Shown here piece by piece: positions 1 to 6,057 of a DNA stretch of 11,721 nucleotides. Made by a program: the position numbers and the translations under genes. This stretch comes from Bacteroidales bacterium (lineage in GTDB: Bacteria > Bacteroidota > Bacteroidia > Bacteroidales > UBA932), in the NCBI GenBank assembly GCA_017615435.1, contig JAGAAF010000061.1, positions 1 through 11,721 on the forward strand. The letters run 5' to 3'. Numbering within the stretch: position 1 is the first letter of the stretch; every line of letters begins with the position of its first letter. Under the pieces are notes generated by a model, which saw only the letters and a list, made by a program, of their open reading frames with translations, ran no database searches and was not told the DNA's origin.

Positions 1-374
1 AAAACAACCAGCTGGGGAACACCAACCTGACGGGCGAGCAGGATGTGCTCACGAGTCTGGGGCATGGGACCGTCGGTAGCGGCTACAACGAGGATAGCGC
101 CATCCATCTGGGCAGCACCGGTAACCATGTTCTTCACGTAGTCAGCGTGACCCGGGCAGTCAACGTGAGCGGTGTTGATGGTAATACCACGCTCTTTCTC
201 TTCAGGAGCGTTGTCGATCTGGTCGAAGGACTTGATCTTGCCTTCGTTACCCTTAACGCGAGCTGCAAGCACCTTGGTGATAGCAGCGGTGAGGGTAGTC
301 TTGCCGTGGTCAACGTGGCCGATAGTACCGATGTTGACGTGCGGTTTCGTTCTTACGAATGTTTCTTTTGCCAT
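1..374 (-). CDS. tuf: Elongation factor Tu, N-terminal part, with an apparent 12-residue internal gap
   Basis: This is the GTPase that delivers aminoacyl-tRNA to the ribosome. The first 124 codons and two bases are in the window; the gene continues past position 1. The start ([16 protein letters not shown]) is canonical. The G1 loop GHVDHGKTT lies at residues 19-27, the switch I core RGITINT at 62-68, and G3 DCPGH at 72-76. Family EF-Tu reads ...[19 protein letters not shown]; here A69-H70-V71 runs directly into D72, so twelve residues between the two 'AHV' copies are missing while the frame stays open. By family knowledge this removes the paired beta-strands after switch I, which should be damaging. 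It may be a true deletion in a spare tuf copy or an assembly collapse over the repeat. The gene follows four tRNA genes on the same strand with 33 nt to the last one and no terminator, so it is probably co-transcribed with them. Identity is very secure; functionality is not. Confidence 0.97.
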   Translation of the reverse strand, partial: MAKETFVRTKPHVNIGTIGHVDHGKTTLTAAITKVLAARVKGNEGKIKSFDQIDNAPEEKERGITINTAHVDCPGHADYVKNMVTGAAQMDGAILVVAATDGPMPQTREHILLARQVGVPQLVV

Positions 375-407
375 AATATTATGAAATAAAAGTTGTCACA
401 AAAAAAG

Positions 408-479
<72 letters not shown>

Positions 480-488
480 ATTCTTTTG

Positions 489-560
489 AGCGGGGTAGGA
501 GAATCGAACTCCCATTTCCAGCTTGGAAGGCTGGCATAATAGCCATTATACGAACCCCGC
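489..560 (-). tRNA. tRNA-Gly (anticodon TCC)
   Basis: The minus strand has acceptor arms GCGGGGT/ACCCCGC, anticodon stem CAGC/GCTG with loop CTTCCAA (anticodon TCC) and T-loop TTCGATT. The discriminator is T and no CCA is encoded. It is separated by 9 nt from the downstream tRNA-Thr, which fits one processed polycistronic transcript. Confidence 0.96.
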
Positions 561-580
561 AAAGTGGTACCCCACTTAAT

Positions 581-665
581 TGGTGGGCAAGGATGGATTC
601 GAACCACCGAAGGTATAACCAGCAGATTTACAGTCTGCCCCATTTGGCCACTCTGGTACTTGCCC
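581..665 (-). tRNA. tRNA-Tyr (anticodon GTA), with encoded CCA
   Basis: This is a class II tRNA with a long variable arm. The acceptor arms GGGCAAG/CTTGCCC pair fully, the discriminator is A (position 584), and the anticodon stem GCAGA/TCTGC carries loop CTGTAAA (anticodon GTA). The T-loop is TTCGAAT. Positions 583-581 read CCA on the minus strand, so this tRNA appears to encode its 3' CCA, unlike the other four tRNAs in the window. The mature body without CCA is 584-665 (82 nt). Confidence 0.96.
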
Positions 666-698
666 TGAAAACTGCCTGAAATGCGCCCAGGCAGAGCG

Positions 699-772
699 AG
701 CCGATGGGCGGATTCGAACCGTCGACCCCGAGATTACAAATCACGTGCTCTGGCCAGCTGAGCTACATCGGC
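699..772 (-). tRNA. tRNA-Thr (anticodon TGT)
   Basis: This is the first tRNA of the tRNA-tuf operon. Its acceptor arms GCCGATG/CATCGGC are identical to those of the second threonine tRNA at 408-479. The anticodon loop TTTGTAA gives anticodon TGT, reading ACA/ACG. The anticodon stem CGTGA/TCTCG contains one U-U mismatch at the middle pair (29:41). The T-loop is TTCGAAT, the discriminator is T and no CCA is encoded. Confidence 0.95.
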
Positions 773-784
773 AGGTATGTCAAT

Positions 785-839
785 GTCCTTCTTTTCTCAA
801 AAAGGACTGCAAATATAGGGAACTTTTCGGAAAATCAAA
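785..839 (-). promoter_or_regulatory. Promoter and 5' hairpin leader of the tRNA(Thr-Tyr-Gly-Thr)-tuf operon
   Basis: On the minus strand a -33-like TTTG (839-836) is followed after 18 nt by a -7 box TATATTTG (817-810), matching the Bacteroidota sigma consensus TTTG/TAnnTTTG. The expected start near position 806 falls at the base of an inverted repeat, GTCCTT (807-802) and AAGGAC (790-785), so the transcript would begin with a small stem-loop. The first tRNA begins at 772. The promoter lies directly behind the dxs stop codon, and no dxs terminator is visible, so some read-through from dxs is possible. Confidence 0.7.
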
Positions 840-846
840 AAAGATT

Positions 847-2706
847 TTATAAGATTTCTTTAATTTTTTCAGAAATCCCTTCGGCGTCTATTCCGCACTC
901 TCTGCGCTGAGCCGCCTGAGTGTCGTGTCCGATAAACTTGTCCGGGGCTCCGATACCCGTCACAGACACTTTCGTGGACTTGTCTGCGAGATACTCGCAA
1001 ACAGCTCCGTAGAGGCCGCCCTTGAGCGAGCCGTCTTCCACAGTGATTATCTTTTGGTAGTTCTTAGCGATGCTGTCCAGCATTTCAGTGTCCAGCGGCT
1101 TGAGGAAGCGGAAGTTGTACACCCCCACCTTGTCTCCGAACTGCTCGGCCGCCTCGAGAGCGCGGTGGACGCTCGGACCGATAGCGACCACGGCCACCTT
1201 CTTTCCCTTGCGGCATTCCACCGCCTTTCCGAGCGGCAGCTCTTCGAATTCGGCAGTCCGCCATGGAGTCTCTTCCGCACTCCCGCGCGGATACCTTATT
1301 ATATATGGGCCGCCTTCGTGCCTGAGCGCGGAGAACATCAGGTTCTTGAGCTCGGCGCCGTCCGCGGGGGCGGCGACCACGCAGTTCGGGATTGCGCGGT
1401 AGGCCGCGAGATCGAACATGCCGTGGTGTGTGGCGCCGTCCTCGCCGACCAAGCCGGCTCTGTCGAAGCAGAGCACGACGGGCAGGTTCTGCAGGGCGAC
1501 GTCGTGGATTATCTGGTCATAGGACCTCTGTGCGAAGGTCGAATAGATGTTGCAGAAGGGACGCATGCCGGCTGCCGCCAGACCGGCGGAGAACGTGACG
1601 GCGTGCTCTTCCTCGATTCCCACGTCGAAGAAGCGCTCGGGATAATCGTGCGCAAACAGGTTCATGCCGCAGCCGCTCGCCATCGCGGGGGTGACGCCCA
1701 CAATCCGGCTGTCCTGCGCGGCGAGATCGCACAGCACCTGGCCGAACACGTCCTGGAAACGGTCTGCCTTCTTGTCGGAGACCTTCCGCTCGCCCGTCTC
1801 CGGGTCGAACTTGCCGGGGGCGTGCCAGACGCAAGGGTCGTCCTCGGCCGGGCCGAAGCCGCTGCCCTTCGCCGTGATGCAGTGCAGCACCACCGGGCCA
1901 TGGATGTTCTTGATCTTACGGAGACTGCTGACCACCGCCTCGATGTCGTTCCCGCTGATCGGGCCGAAGTAGCGCAGGCCGAGGGCCTCGAAGATGTCGC
2001 CGCCCATGCGCTTGACTATCCACGACTTCAGCGAGCGGATCCACCGCTGGAGGAAACGCCTGAGCCCGCGGTCTCCCAGCCTGTTCCAGACCTTGTCCTT
2101 GAAGGTGTTGTACTTGCCGCTGGAGGTGACGCGGAAGAGGCTCTGGTGCAGGCCGCCAATCGCTTTGTCTATCGAGTGGTTGTTGTCGTTCAGGACTATC
2201 AGCATGTTCGCCTTGCTGGCGCCCGCGTTGTTCAGGGCTTCGAAGGCCATGCCGCCGGACAGGGCTCCGTCGCCGATCAGGGCGACGCTATGGGCATCCG
2301 AGCCCTGGAGGGCGAAAGCCTCCGCATAGCCGAGGGCGGCGCTGACCGAGTTCGAGGCGTGGCCCACGCCGAAGGCGTCGTACTCGCTCTCGCTCATCAT
2401 CGGGAAGCCGCTCACGCCCTCTCGGGTGCGGAGGTTCTTGAACGCTTCCTTGCGGCCGGTCAGGATTTTATGGGCATAGGCCTGATGGCCCACATCGAAA
2501 ATCAGCTTGTCCTTCGGGGCGTCATAGACATAGTGAAGGCCCACAATCAGTTCGACAGCGCCGAGACTGGAGGCCAGATGCCCCGGATGGTCCGAGCACA
2601 CCTCGATCATGTATGAACGCAGCTCAGAGCATAGTTGCCTCAGCTGATTCATATCCAGAGACTTGATGTCTGCCGGGTAGTTGATCGTGTCCAGTATACG
2701 GTCCAT
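847..2706 (-). CDS. dxs: 1-deoxy-D-xylulose-5-phosphate synthase
   Basis: This is a thiamine-diphosphate enzyme of the cytoplasm that condenses pyruvate and glyceraldehyde 3-phosphate to DXP, the first step of the MEP isoprenoid pathway. The length is 619 aa, close to the family norm. Visible signatures are PGHLASSLGA (41-50), DVGHQAYAHK (71-80), the ThDP/Mg motif GDGALSGG...NN (145-160) continuing to LNDNN, the catalytic-Glu segment GIEEEHAV (363-370; E366 aligns with the catalytic glutamate), and DRAGLVGEDGATHHG (415-429). I start at the ATG at 2706; a TTG one codon upstream (2709) would sit at or before the predicted transcription start. A -7 box ends 7 nt before the ATG, so the mRNA is probably nearly leaderless. 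It is divergent from the MFS gene and is followed by the tRNA-tuf operon on the same strand. Confidence 0.97.
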   Translation of the reverse strand: MDRILDTINYPADIKSLDMNQLRQLCSELRSYMIEVCSDHPGHLASSLGAVELIVGLHYVYDAPKDKLIFDVGHQAYAHKILTGRKEAFKNLRTREGVSGFPMMSESEYDAFGVGHASNSVSAALGYAEAFALQGSDAHSVALIGDGALSGGMAFEALNNAGASKANMLIVLNDNNHSIDKAIGGLHQSLFRVTSSGKYNTFKDKVWNRLGDRGLRRFLQRWIRSLKSWIVKRMGGDIFEALGLRYFGPISGNDIEAVVSSLRKIKNIHGPVVLHCITAKGSGFGPAEDDPCVWHAPGKFDPETGERKVSDKKADRFQDVFGQVLCDLAAQDSRIVGVTPAMASGCGMNLFAHDYPERFFDVGIEEEHAVTFSAGLAAAGMRPFCNIYSTFAQRSYDQIIHDVALQNLPVVLCFDRAGLVGEDGATHHGMFDLAAYRAIPNCVVAAPADGAELKNLMFSALRHEGGPYIIRYPRGSAEETPWRTAEFEELPLGKAVECRKGKKVAVVAIGPSVHRALEAAEQFGDKVGVYNFRFLKPLDTEMLDSIAKNYQKIITVEDGSLKGGLYGAVCEYLADKSTKVSVTGIGAPDKFIGHDTQAAQRRECGIDAEGISEKIKEIL

Positions 2707-2713
2707 CAAGGTG

Positions 2714-2748
2714 CAAATTTAACACTTTATTTTGACTTTTCGGCCAAA
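2714..2748 (-). promoter_or_regulatory. dxs promoter (close to the ATG)
   Basis: On the minus strand the -7 box TAAATTTG (2721-2714) matches TAnnTTTG and ends 7 nt before the dxs ATG. A TTTG at 2748-2745 lies 23 nt upstream, at the long end of the allowed spacing. The predicted start at about 2710 would give a leader of only a few nucleotides. Confidence 0.6.
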
Positions 2749-2761
2749 CGGAGTAACTTAG
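2731..2761 (+). promoter_or_regulatory. Promoter of the MFS transporter gene
   Basis: TTTG (2731-2734) and TAACTTAG (2754-2761) are separated by 19 nt, the preferred Bacteroidota spacing. The -7 box has one mismatch to TAnnTTTG. It overlaps the divergent dxs promoter, so the two promoters share about 20 bp. Confidence 0.55.
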
Positions 2762-2772
2762 CGATTCGCTAA
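2758..2772. promoter_or_regulatory. Perfect 15-bp dyad, candidate operator for the MFS gene
   Basis: TTAGCGA-T-TCGCTAA is a perfect inverted repeat with 7-bp arms and a single central base. It overlaps the right half of the -7 box and the predicted transcription start of the MFS gene. A repressor bound here would block that promoter. No regulator gene is adjacent, so the cognate protein is unknown. Confidence 0.45.
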
Positions 2773-2785
2773 ATGAATTGATGAT

Positions 2786-4177
2786 ATGTCAGAGAAAGTG
2801 CAGAATTTGATGAACGAATCGCCGGTCGCAAGGTGGACCGTTCTGATTTTGGTGGCGGCGATGATGTTCTTCGCCTACATGTTCGTGGACGTGATGTCCC
2901 CTCTTAAATCTTTGGTGGAAAGCAACCTCGGCTGGAACAGCGGAGTGTTCGGAAAATACGCCGCTTCGGAGTTTATCCTCAACGTCTGCGGCTTCCTGAT
3001 CCTTGCGGGTATTATCCTGGACAAATTGGGAGTCCGCTTCTCCGGAATTCTCTCCGCAGGCCTGATGGTCTTCGGCGCCGGAATCAAGTTCATCGCCGTG
3101 AGCGACTGGTTCCAGACCACTGCCTTCGCCGGCTGGCTGAACAGCTGGTGGGTGGAAATGCCCGCAAGCGCGAAGCTCGCCGCGCTCGGTTTCATGATCT
3201 TCGGCTGCGGCTGCGAGATGGAAGGAACCAACGTGTCCAAGATCCTCGCGAAGTGGTTCAAGGGCAAGGAAATGGCTCTCGCCATGGGACTTGAGATGGC
3301 TATCGCCCGTCTCGGTGTGTTCGCCGTGATGTGGATCTCCCCTATCATCTCCTCCAAGTTCGGCGGCTCGGTAATGGCTCCGATGGGTTTCTGCGGCGCT
3401 CTGCTCTGCATCGGTCTTATCAACTTCATAGTGTTCGCGTTCATGGACAGCAAGTTCGACAAGCAGCTGATCGCCGCCGGCCTTGCCACCGAAGAAAAGT
3501 CTCCGGAAGACGAGTTCCATGTCAGCGATCTCGGCGCGATTTTCAAGAGCAAGATGTTCTGGATCGTGGCCCTGCTCTGCGTCCTGTACTACAGCGCCAT
3601 TTTCCCGTTCCAGCGTTATGCTCCGAACTTCCTTGAGGAGACTCTCGGAATCGATCCGGAATCCGCGTCCCGTCTGTTCAGTGTGTTCCCTATCCTGGCG
3701 ATGGCCCTCACTCCCCTGCTCGGAATCTTCCTGGACCGCATCGGCAAGGGCGCATCGATGCTGATGGCCGGAGCTGTCATCATGATAGTCTGCCACCTCA
3801 GTTTCGCATTCCTCCTGCCTGTCTTCCCCAGCAAGACTCTCGCTTTGATTCTGATCGTTACCCTCGGTGTCAGCTTCTCGCTGGTTCCCGCGGCCCTCTG
3901 GCCTTCAGTTCCGAAGATTATCGATGAAAAGATTCTGGGAAGCGCCTACTGCCTCATTTTCTGGGTGCAGAACATCGGCCTCTGCCTCGTTCCAGCCCTC
4001 ATCGGCTCACTGCGTCAGAGCACAGGCGGCTATGTCGTCCCGATGATAGTCTTCTCCTCCTTCGGCGTTCTGGCTTTCCTGTTCAGCATCGCCCTGAAGA
4101 TCGAGAACCGCAAGAAGAACTACGGCCTCGAGCTCCCGAATATCAAGAAAGAGGAAGAAGCTGCGGAGGAGGAATAG
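2786..4177 (+). CDS. Major facilitator superfamily transporter, possibly MFSD1-like
   Basis: This is an inner-membrane secondary transporter of 463 aa with about twelve hydrophobic helices. The MFS loop motif appears twice, as expected for the two six-helix halves: GIILDKLGVR (75-84) and GIFLDRIGKG (313-322). Between them, AKWFKGKEMALAMGLEMAIARLG-type sequence (around 155-177) recalls the WFKGKE...GL...ARLG signature of the MFSD1-like branch, whose animal member exports dipeptides from lysosomes. That assignment is from memory, so the substrate should be treated as unknown. The C-terminus is a highly acidic cytoplasmic tail (KKEEEAAEEE). The start ATG at 2786 has no clear Shine-Dalgarno sequence. 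The gene is monocistronic, divergent from dxs, and ends 13 bp from the stop codon of a convergent lipoprotein gene. A dyad over its promoter suggests regulation. Confidence 0.88.
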   Translation: MSEKVQNLMNESPVARWTVLILVAAMMFFAYMFVDVMSPLKSLVESNLGWNSGVFGKYAASEFILNVCGFLILAGIILDKLGVRFSGILSAGLMVFGAGIKFIAVSDWFQTTAFAGWLNSWWVEMPASAKLAALGFMIFGCGCEMEGTNVSKILAKWFKGKEMALAMGLEMAIARLGVFAVMWISPIISSKFGGSVMAPMGFCGALLCIGLINFIVFAFMDSKFDKQLIAAGLATEEKSPEDEFHVSDLGAIFKSKMFWIVALLCVLYYSAIFPFQRYAPNFLEETLGIDPESASRLFSVFPILAMALTPLLGIFLDRIGKGASMLMAGAVIMIVCHLSFAFLLPVFPSKTLALILIVTLGVSFSLVPAALWPSVPKIIDEKILGSAYCLIFWVQNIGLCLVPALIGSLRQSTGGYVVPMIVFSSFGVLAFLFSIALKIENRKKNYGLELPNIKKEEEAAEEE

Positions 4178-4190
4178 GGCGTTTACTGAA

Positions 4191-4853
4191 TTAGATGCGG
4201 ACGACGGAGCTGTCGCTGCGACCGCCGGCGAGTTCCATGACGATCTGGTCGATCTGATTGCCGTCTTTGTAGACGGTCATCACGATGTAGCCGAAGGCAT
4301 TCCACAGATTATCTTGAGTCAGAGCTTTGCACTCTATGAGATAGTTCATGGAGGTGAACTCGCAACTGTAGCCATTCTCTTCCGTGCGGGTGCCGTCAAT
4401 CAGGATGTCCCAGTTCTGGTGGCCTTCGGCAGCGGGATCTTTCTGGATGGCTTTCACCGTGAAGTCTGTGGGATAGGTCCCGCCAGTGAACTCCACTCCG
4501 CCGCTGTAGGTAAGAGTCCAGGCATTCTCACCAGCAACTTTCGATATGGTGAGTCCCTTAAGGTCTCCCTCGCGTTTTACTTTCCAGACGCTGCCGTCCA
4601 CAGTCAGCGCGAGATTGTTGGTCTCGTAGAAGAGCATTTTGATTCCGCCGTCGGAAGATGTCCTCAAGGCAGATTCCAGGATTTTCAGAGACTCGCTTAC
4701 AATTTCTTCTGCGAAATTGTTCATATATCCGACAAGCGGGCTTGCCGTGCTGATTTCAGTTCCGAAGGCGTCTGCCGGATCATCCTTCGCACAGGATGAA
4801 ACAGATGCTACGAGTATGCAGATAGCGGTGAACGTTCTAATGATAGTCTTCAT
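4191..4853 (-). CDS. Lipoprotein of unknown function, probably surface-exposed
   Basis: I do not recognise the family. The 220-aa product begins with a charged n-region and hydrophobic stretch (MKTIIRTFTAICILVASVSSC), with the lipobox VSSC ending at Cys21, so it should be cleaved by signal peptidase II and lipidated. The residues after the cysteine, A-K-D-D, fit the Lys/Asp-rich lipoprotein export signal that directs Bacteroidota lipoproteins to the cell surface; this is inference from that motif. The mature part is mostly polar and beta-prone, with alternating Thr/Gly-rich segments such as YSGGVEFTGGTYPTDFTV, and has no enzyme motif I can see. It starts 12 nt downstream of the stop of an outer-membrane beta-barrel gene and is very probably co-transcribed with it, suggesting that the two proteins work together at the outer membrane. 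Confidence 0.82.
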   Translation of the reverse strand: MKTIIRTFTAICILVASVSSCAKDDPADAFGTEISTASPLVGYMNNFAEEIVSESLKILESALRTSSDGGIKMLFYETNNLALTVDGSVWKVKREGDLKGLTISKVAGENAWTLTYSGGVEFTGGTYPTDFTVKAIQKDPAAEGHQNWDILIDGTRTEENGYSCEFTSMNYLIECKALTQDNLWNAFGYIVMTVYKDGNQIDQIVMELAGGRSDSSVVRI

Positions 4854-4865
4854 AATTTCAAAAGT

Positions 4866-5435
4866 TTAAAAATCATACTCGAAGCCCAAACGCATTGTTG
4901 AAGTCGAACCGACTCCAACTTCGCAAAAGCCTCTGAATTTGCGTCCGAGAGCCATTCCCACCGGGACGAAGTAGTCCATGAACCACTTTGTGCCCGTAAG
5001 CTCTCCTGTCATCATGCCAACCCCTGCTTCCGCTTTCAGATAAAAAACGACACCGTTTTCCGGCTTTGTCAGATTAAAACGCGCCACAGGAGCAAAAGCA
5101 AAGAAATACTGCTGGTGTTCAGTCGTTTTATCTATGTAGGCCGGGGCGGAAGTCCTTGCGACATGGGTTAATCCCGATTTCAGGTTTGCCCCAAGGGAGA
5201 AACGCTCGCTGAGCATTCTGCTATACTCAAGCGAGAGTTCCATACTGCCTTCCAACCTTAGCTTGGGTTCATACAAATCGCTTAAGTTGTTCGATTCGTA
5301 GTACGAATAAGTGGTTTCCATTCCGGAGATCAACAGTCCGTAGGCAGGTCCCACTCCGACAGAGATTCTGTTTTGAGCCGCACACAGCGATAAGGAGAGC
5401 GCAGCAGCGGCTATAATGGATAAAAGTCTCTTCAT
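4866..5435 (-). CDS. Small outer-membrane beta-barrel protein (porin-like fold, function unknown)
   Basis: The product is 189 aa from the ATG at 5435. It has a signal peptide (MKRLLSIIAAAALSLSLCAAQ), most likely cut by signal peptidase I after CAA; LSLC is a poor lipobox. The mature chain is made of amphipathic beta-strands with Gly/aromatic turns (VGVGPAYGLLISG, ELSLEYSRMLSERFSLGANL, FAFAPVARFNL, GFCEVGVGSTSTMRLGFEYDF). It ends in a terminal phenylalanine, the usual BAM recognition signature. The size suggests an 8-10-stranded barrel of the OmpA/PorT-like type. An in-frame ATG seven codons upstream (5456) is possible but would spoil the signal peptide. It probably heads an operon with the lipoprotein gene that follows after 12 nt. 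No specific ligand can be deduced. Confidence 0.8.
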   Translation of the reverse strand: MKRLLSIIAAAALSLSLCAAQNRISVGVGPAYGLLISGMETTYSYYESNNLSDLYEPKLRLEGSMELSLEYSRMLSERFSLGANLKSGLTHVARTSAPAYIDKTTEHQQYFFAFAPVARFNLTKPENGVVFYLKAEAGVGMMTGELTGTKWFMDYFVPVGMALGRKFRGFCEVGVGSTSTMRLGFEYDF

Positions 5436-5481
5436 ATTATAACGGATGGTCTGCATAATAGATGCAAAAACGACGAGAAAC

Positions 5482-5499
5482 GCTGCCGGCGAAGGCAAC
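5482..5499 (-). terminator. Weak possible terminator after the PF06695-type gene
   Basis: On the minus strand GTTGCC and GGCAGC form a 6-bp stem (with one G-U pair) around a 6-nt loop. It begins directly after the stop codon and is followed by an interrupted T-run (GTTTCTCGTCGTTTTT). The stem is short, so the call is tentative. The remaining gap to 5435 shows no convincing -7 box for the next gene. Confidence 0.3.
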
Positions 5500-5500
5500 A

Positions 5501-5977
5501 TTACTTCGCGAAGAAATCGATGGCGCCGAAGAGGCCGAGGGAGGCGGCGAGCATGATGGCGCCGGCGAGGAGGACGCCGCCCATCACGGCCGCGACGCTC
5601 TTCTTGAAGTCCATGTTGAGGAAACTCGCAGCGAGGGTGCCTGTCCAGGCGCCGGTGCCGGGAAGAGGAATTCCCACGAAAAGAAGGAGGGCTATATAGA
5701 GACCCGTTCCCTTCTTCTGAAGTTTGTCGCTTCCCTTCACTCCCTTGCTGATACACCAGCGGCAGAAACCGCCGATGAGCTTCTTGTCCTGACCCCACTC
5801 GAGCACCTTGCGTGCGAAGAAGAATATGAACGGGACCGGAAGCATATTGCCGACAACTGCGATTATGATGGAGGGAACGATGGGAAGATCCATGCCCACA
5901 GCATAAGGGATGGCGAGTCGGAGTTCCACCAGGGGAACCATCGAGATAAGAAAAACGATTATATATTTCTTCAGCAT
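5501..5977 (-). CDS. Small membrane protein of the 'small multi-drug export' family (PF06695/COG2426-like)
   Basis: This is an integral membrane protein of 158 aa with four to five hydrophobic segments. Two motifs identify the family: SMVPLVELRLAIPYA (12-26, with E18 and R20 inside a hydrophobic segment) and GIPLPGTGAWTG (102-113). These two halves resemble re-entrant loops, and the family has been proposed to be related to the DedA/VTT membrane proteins. The 'multi-drug export' name is historical, and a true transport function is not established. I start at the ATG at 5977. A TTG twelve bases upstream at 5989 is the TTG of the -7 box TATATTTG and cannot be in the mRNA. The gene is divergent from ssb and followed after 65 bp by the barrel-protein gene. 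Confidence 0.85.
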   Translation of the reverse strand: MLKKYIIVFLISMVPLVELRLAIPYAVGMDLPIVPSIIIAVVGNMLPVPFIFFFARKVLEWGQDKKLIGGFCRWCISKGVKGSDKLQKKGTGLYIALLLFVGIPLPGTGAWTGTLAASFLNMDFKKSVAAVMGGVLLAGAIMLAASLGLFGAIDFFAK

Positions 5978-5986
5978 AAACTGCGG

Positions 5987-5994
5987 CAAATATA
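5987..5994 (-). promoter_or_regulatory. -7 promoter box of the PF06695-type gene
   Basis: TATATTTG on the minus strand is a perfect TAnnTTTG match ending 9 nt before the ATG at 5977. No good -33 TTTG is present. It predicts a leader of only about five nucleotides. Confidence 0.6.
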
Positions 5995-6005
5995 GGAAAA
6001 ATTGC

Positions 6006-6012
6006 TAACTTG
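6006..6012 (+). promoter_or_regulatory. Candidate -7 promoter box of ssb
   Basis: TAACTTG resembles TAnnTTTG with one T missing. It lies back to back with the -7 box of the divergent membrane-protein gene, 11 bp away. The predicted start near 6017-6020 coincides with the base of the hairpin at 6021-6039. No clear -33 element is seen. Confidence 0.4.
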
Positions 6013-6020
6013 CACGATAG

Positions 6021-6039
6021 CTTCGGCACGGTGCCGGAG
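6021..6039 (+). promoter_or_regulatory. Inverted repeat at the 5' end of the ssb leader
   Basis: CTTCGGCAC-G-GTGCCGGAG is a 9-bp inverted repeat with one G-T pair and a perfect 13-bp core. In RNA it would form a GC-rich stem of about seven to eight base pairs at the very 5' end of the ssb transcript, leaving 18 nt of unpaired AT-rich leader before the ATG. In DNA it could equally be an operator. It is not a terminator, as no T-run follows. Confidence 0.5.
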
Positions 6040-6057
6040 TGTAAACCAATAATAATT

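Noticed and set aside
581..583. Encoded CCA of tRNA-Tyr as a sign of horizontal transfer
   Set aside because: Three matching bases can arise by chance or be a lineage feature of tRNA-Tyr, and the tRNA sits in a conserved cluster.
925..2616. Very long open frame on the plus strand opposite dxs
   Set aside because: It is the antisense shadow of a secure dxs gene in GC-rich, codon-biased DNA. The product is low-complexity His/Glu/Arg/Ala-rich sequence with no family resemblance.
2789..3796. Long minus-strand frame opposite the MFS gene
   Set aside because: The product is a His/Glu-rich shadow of transmembrane codons, and the plus strand has clear MFS motifs.
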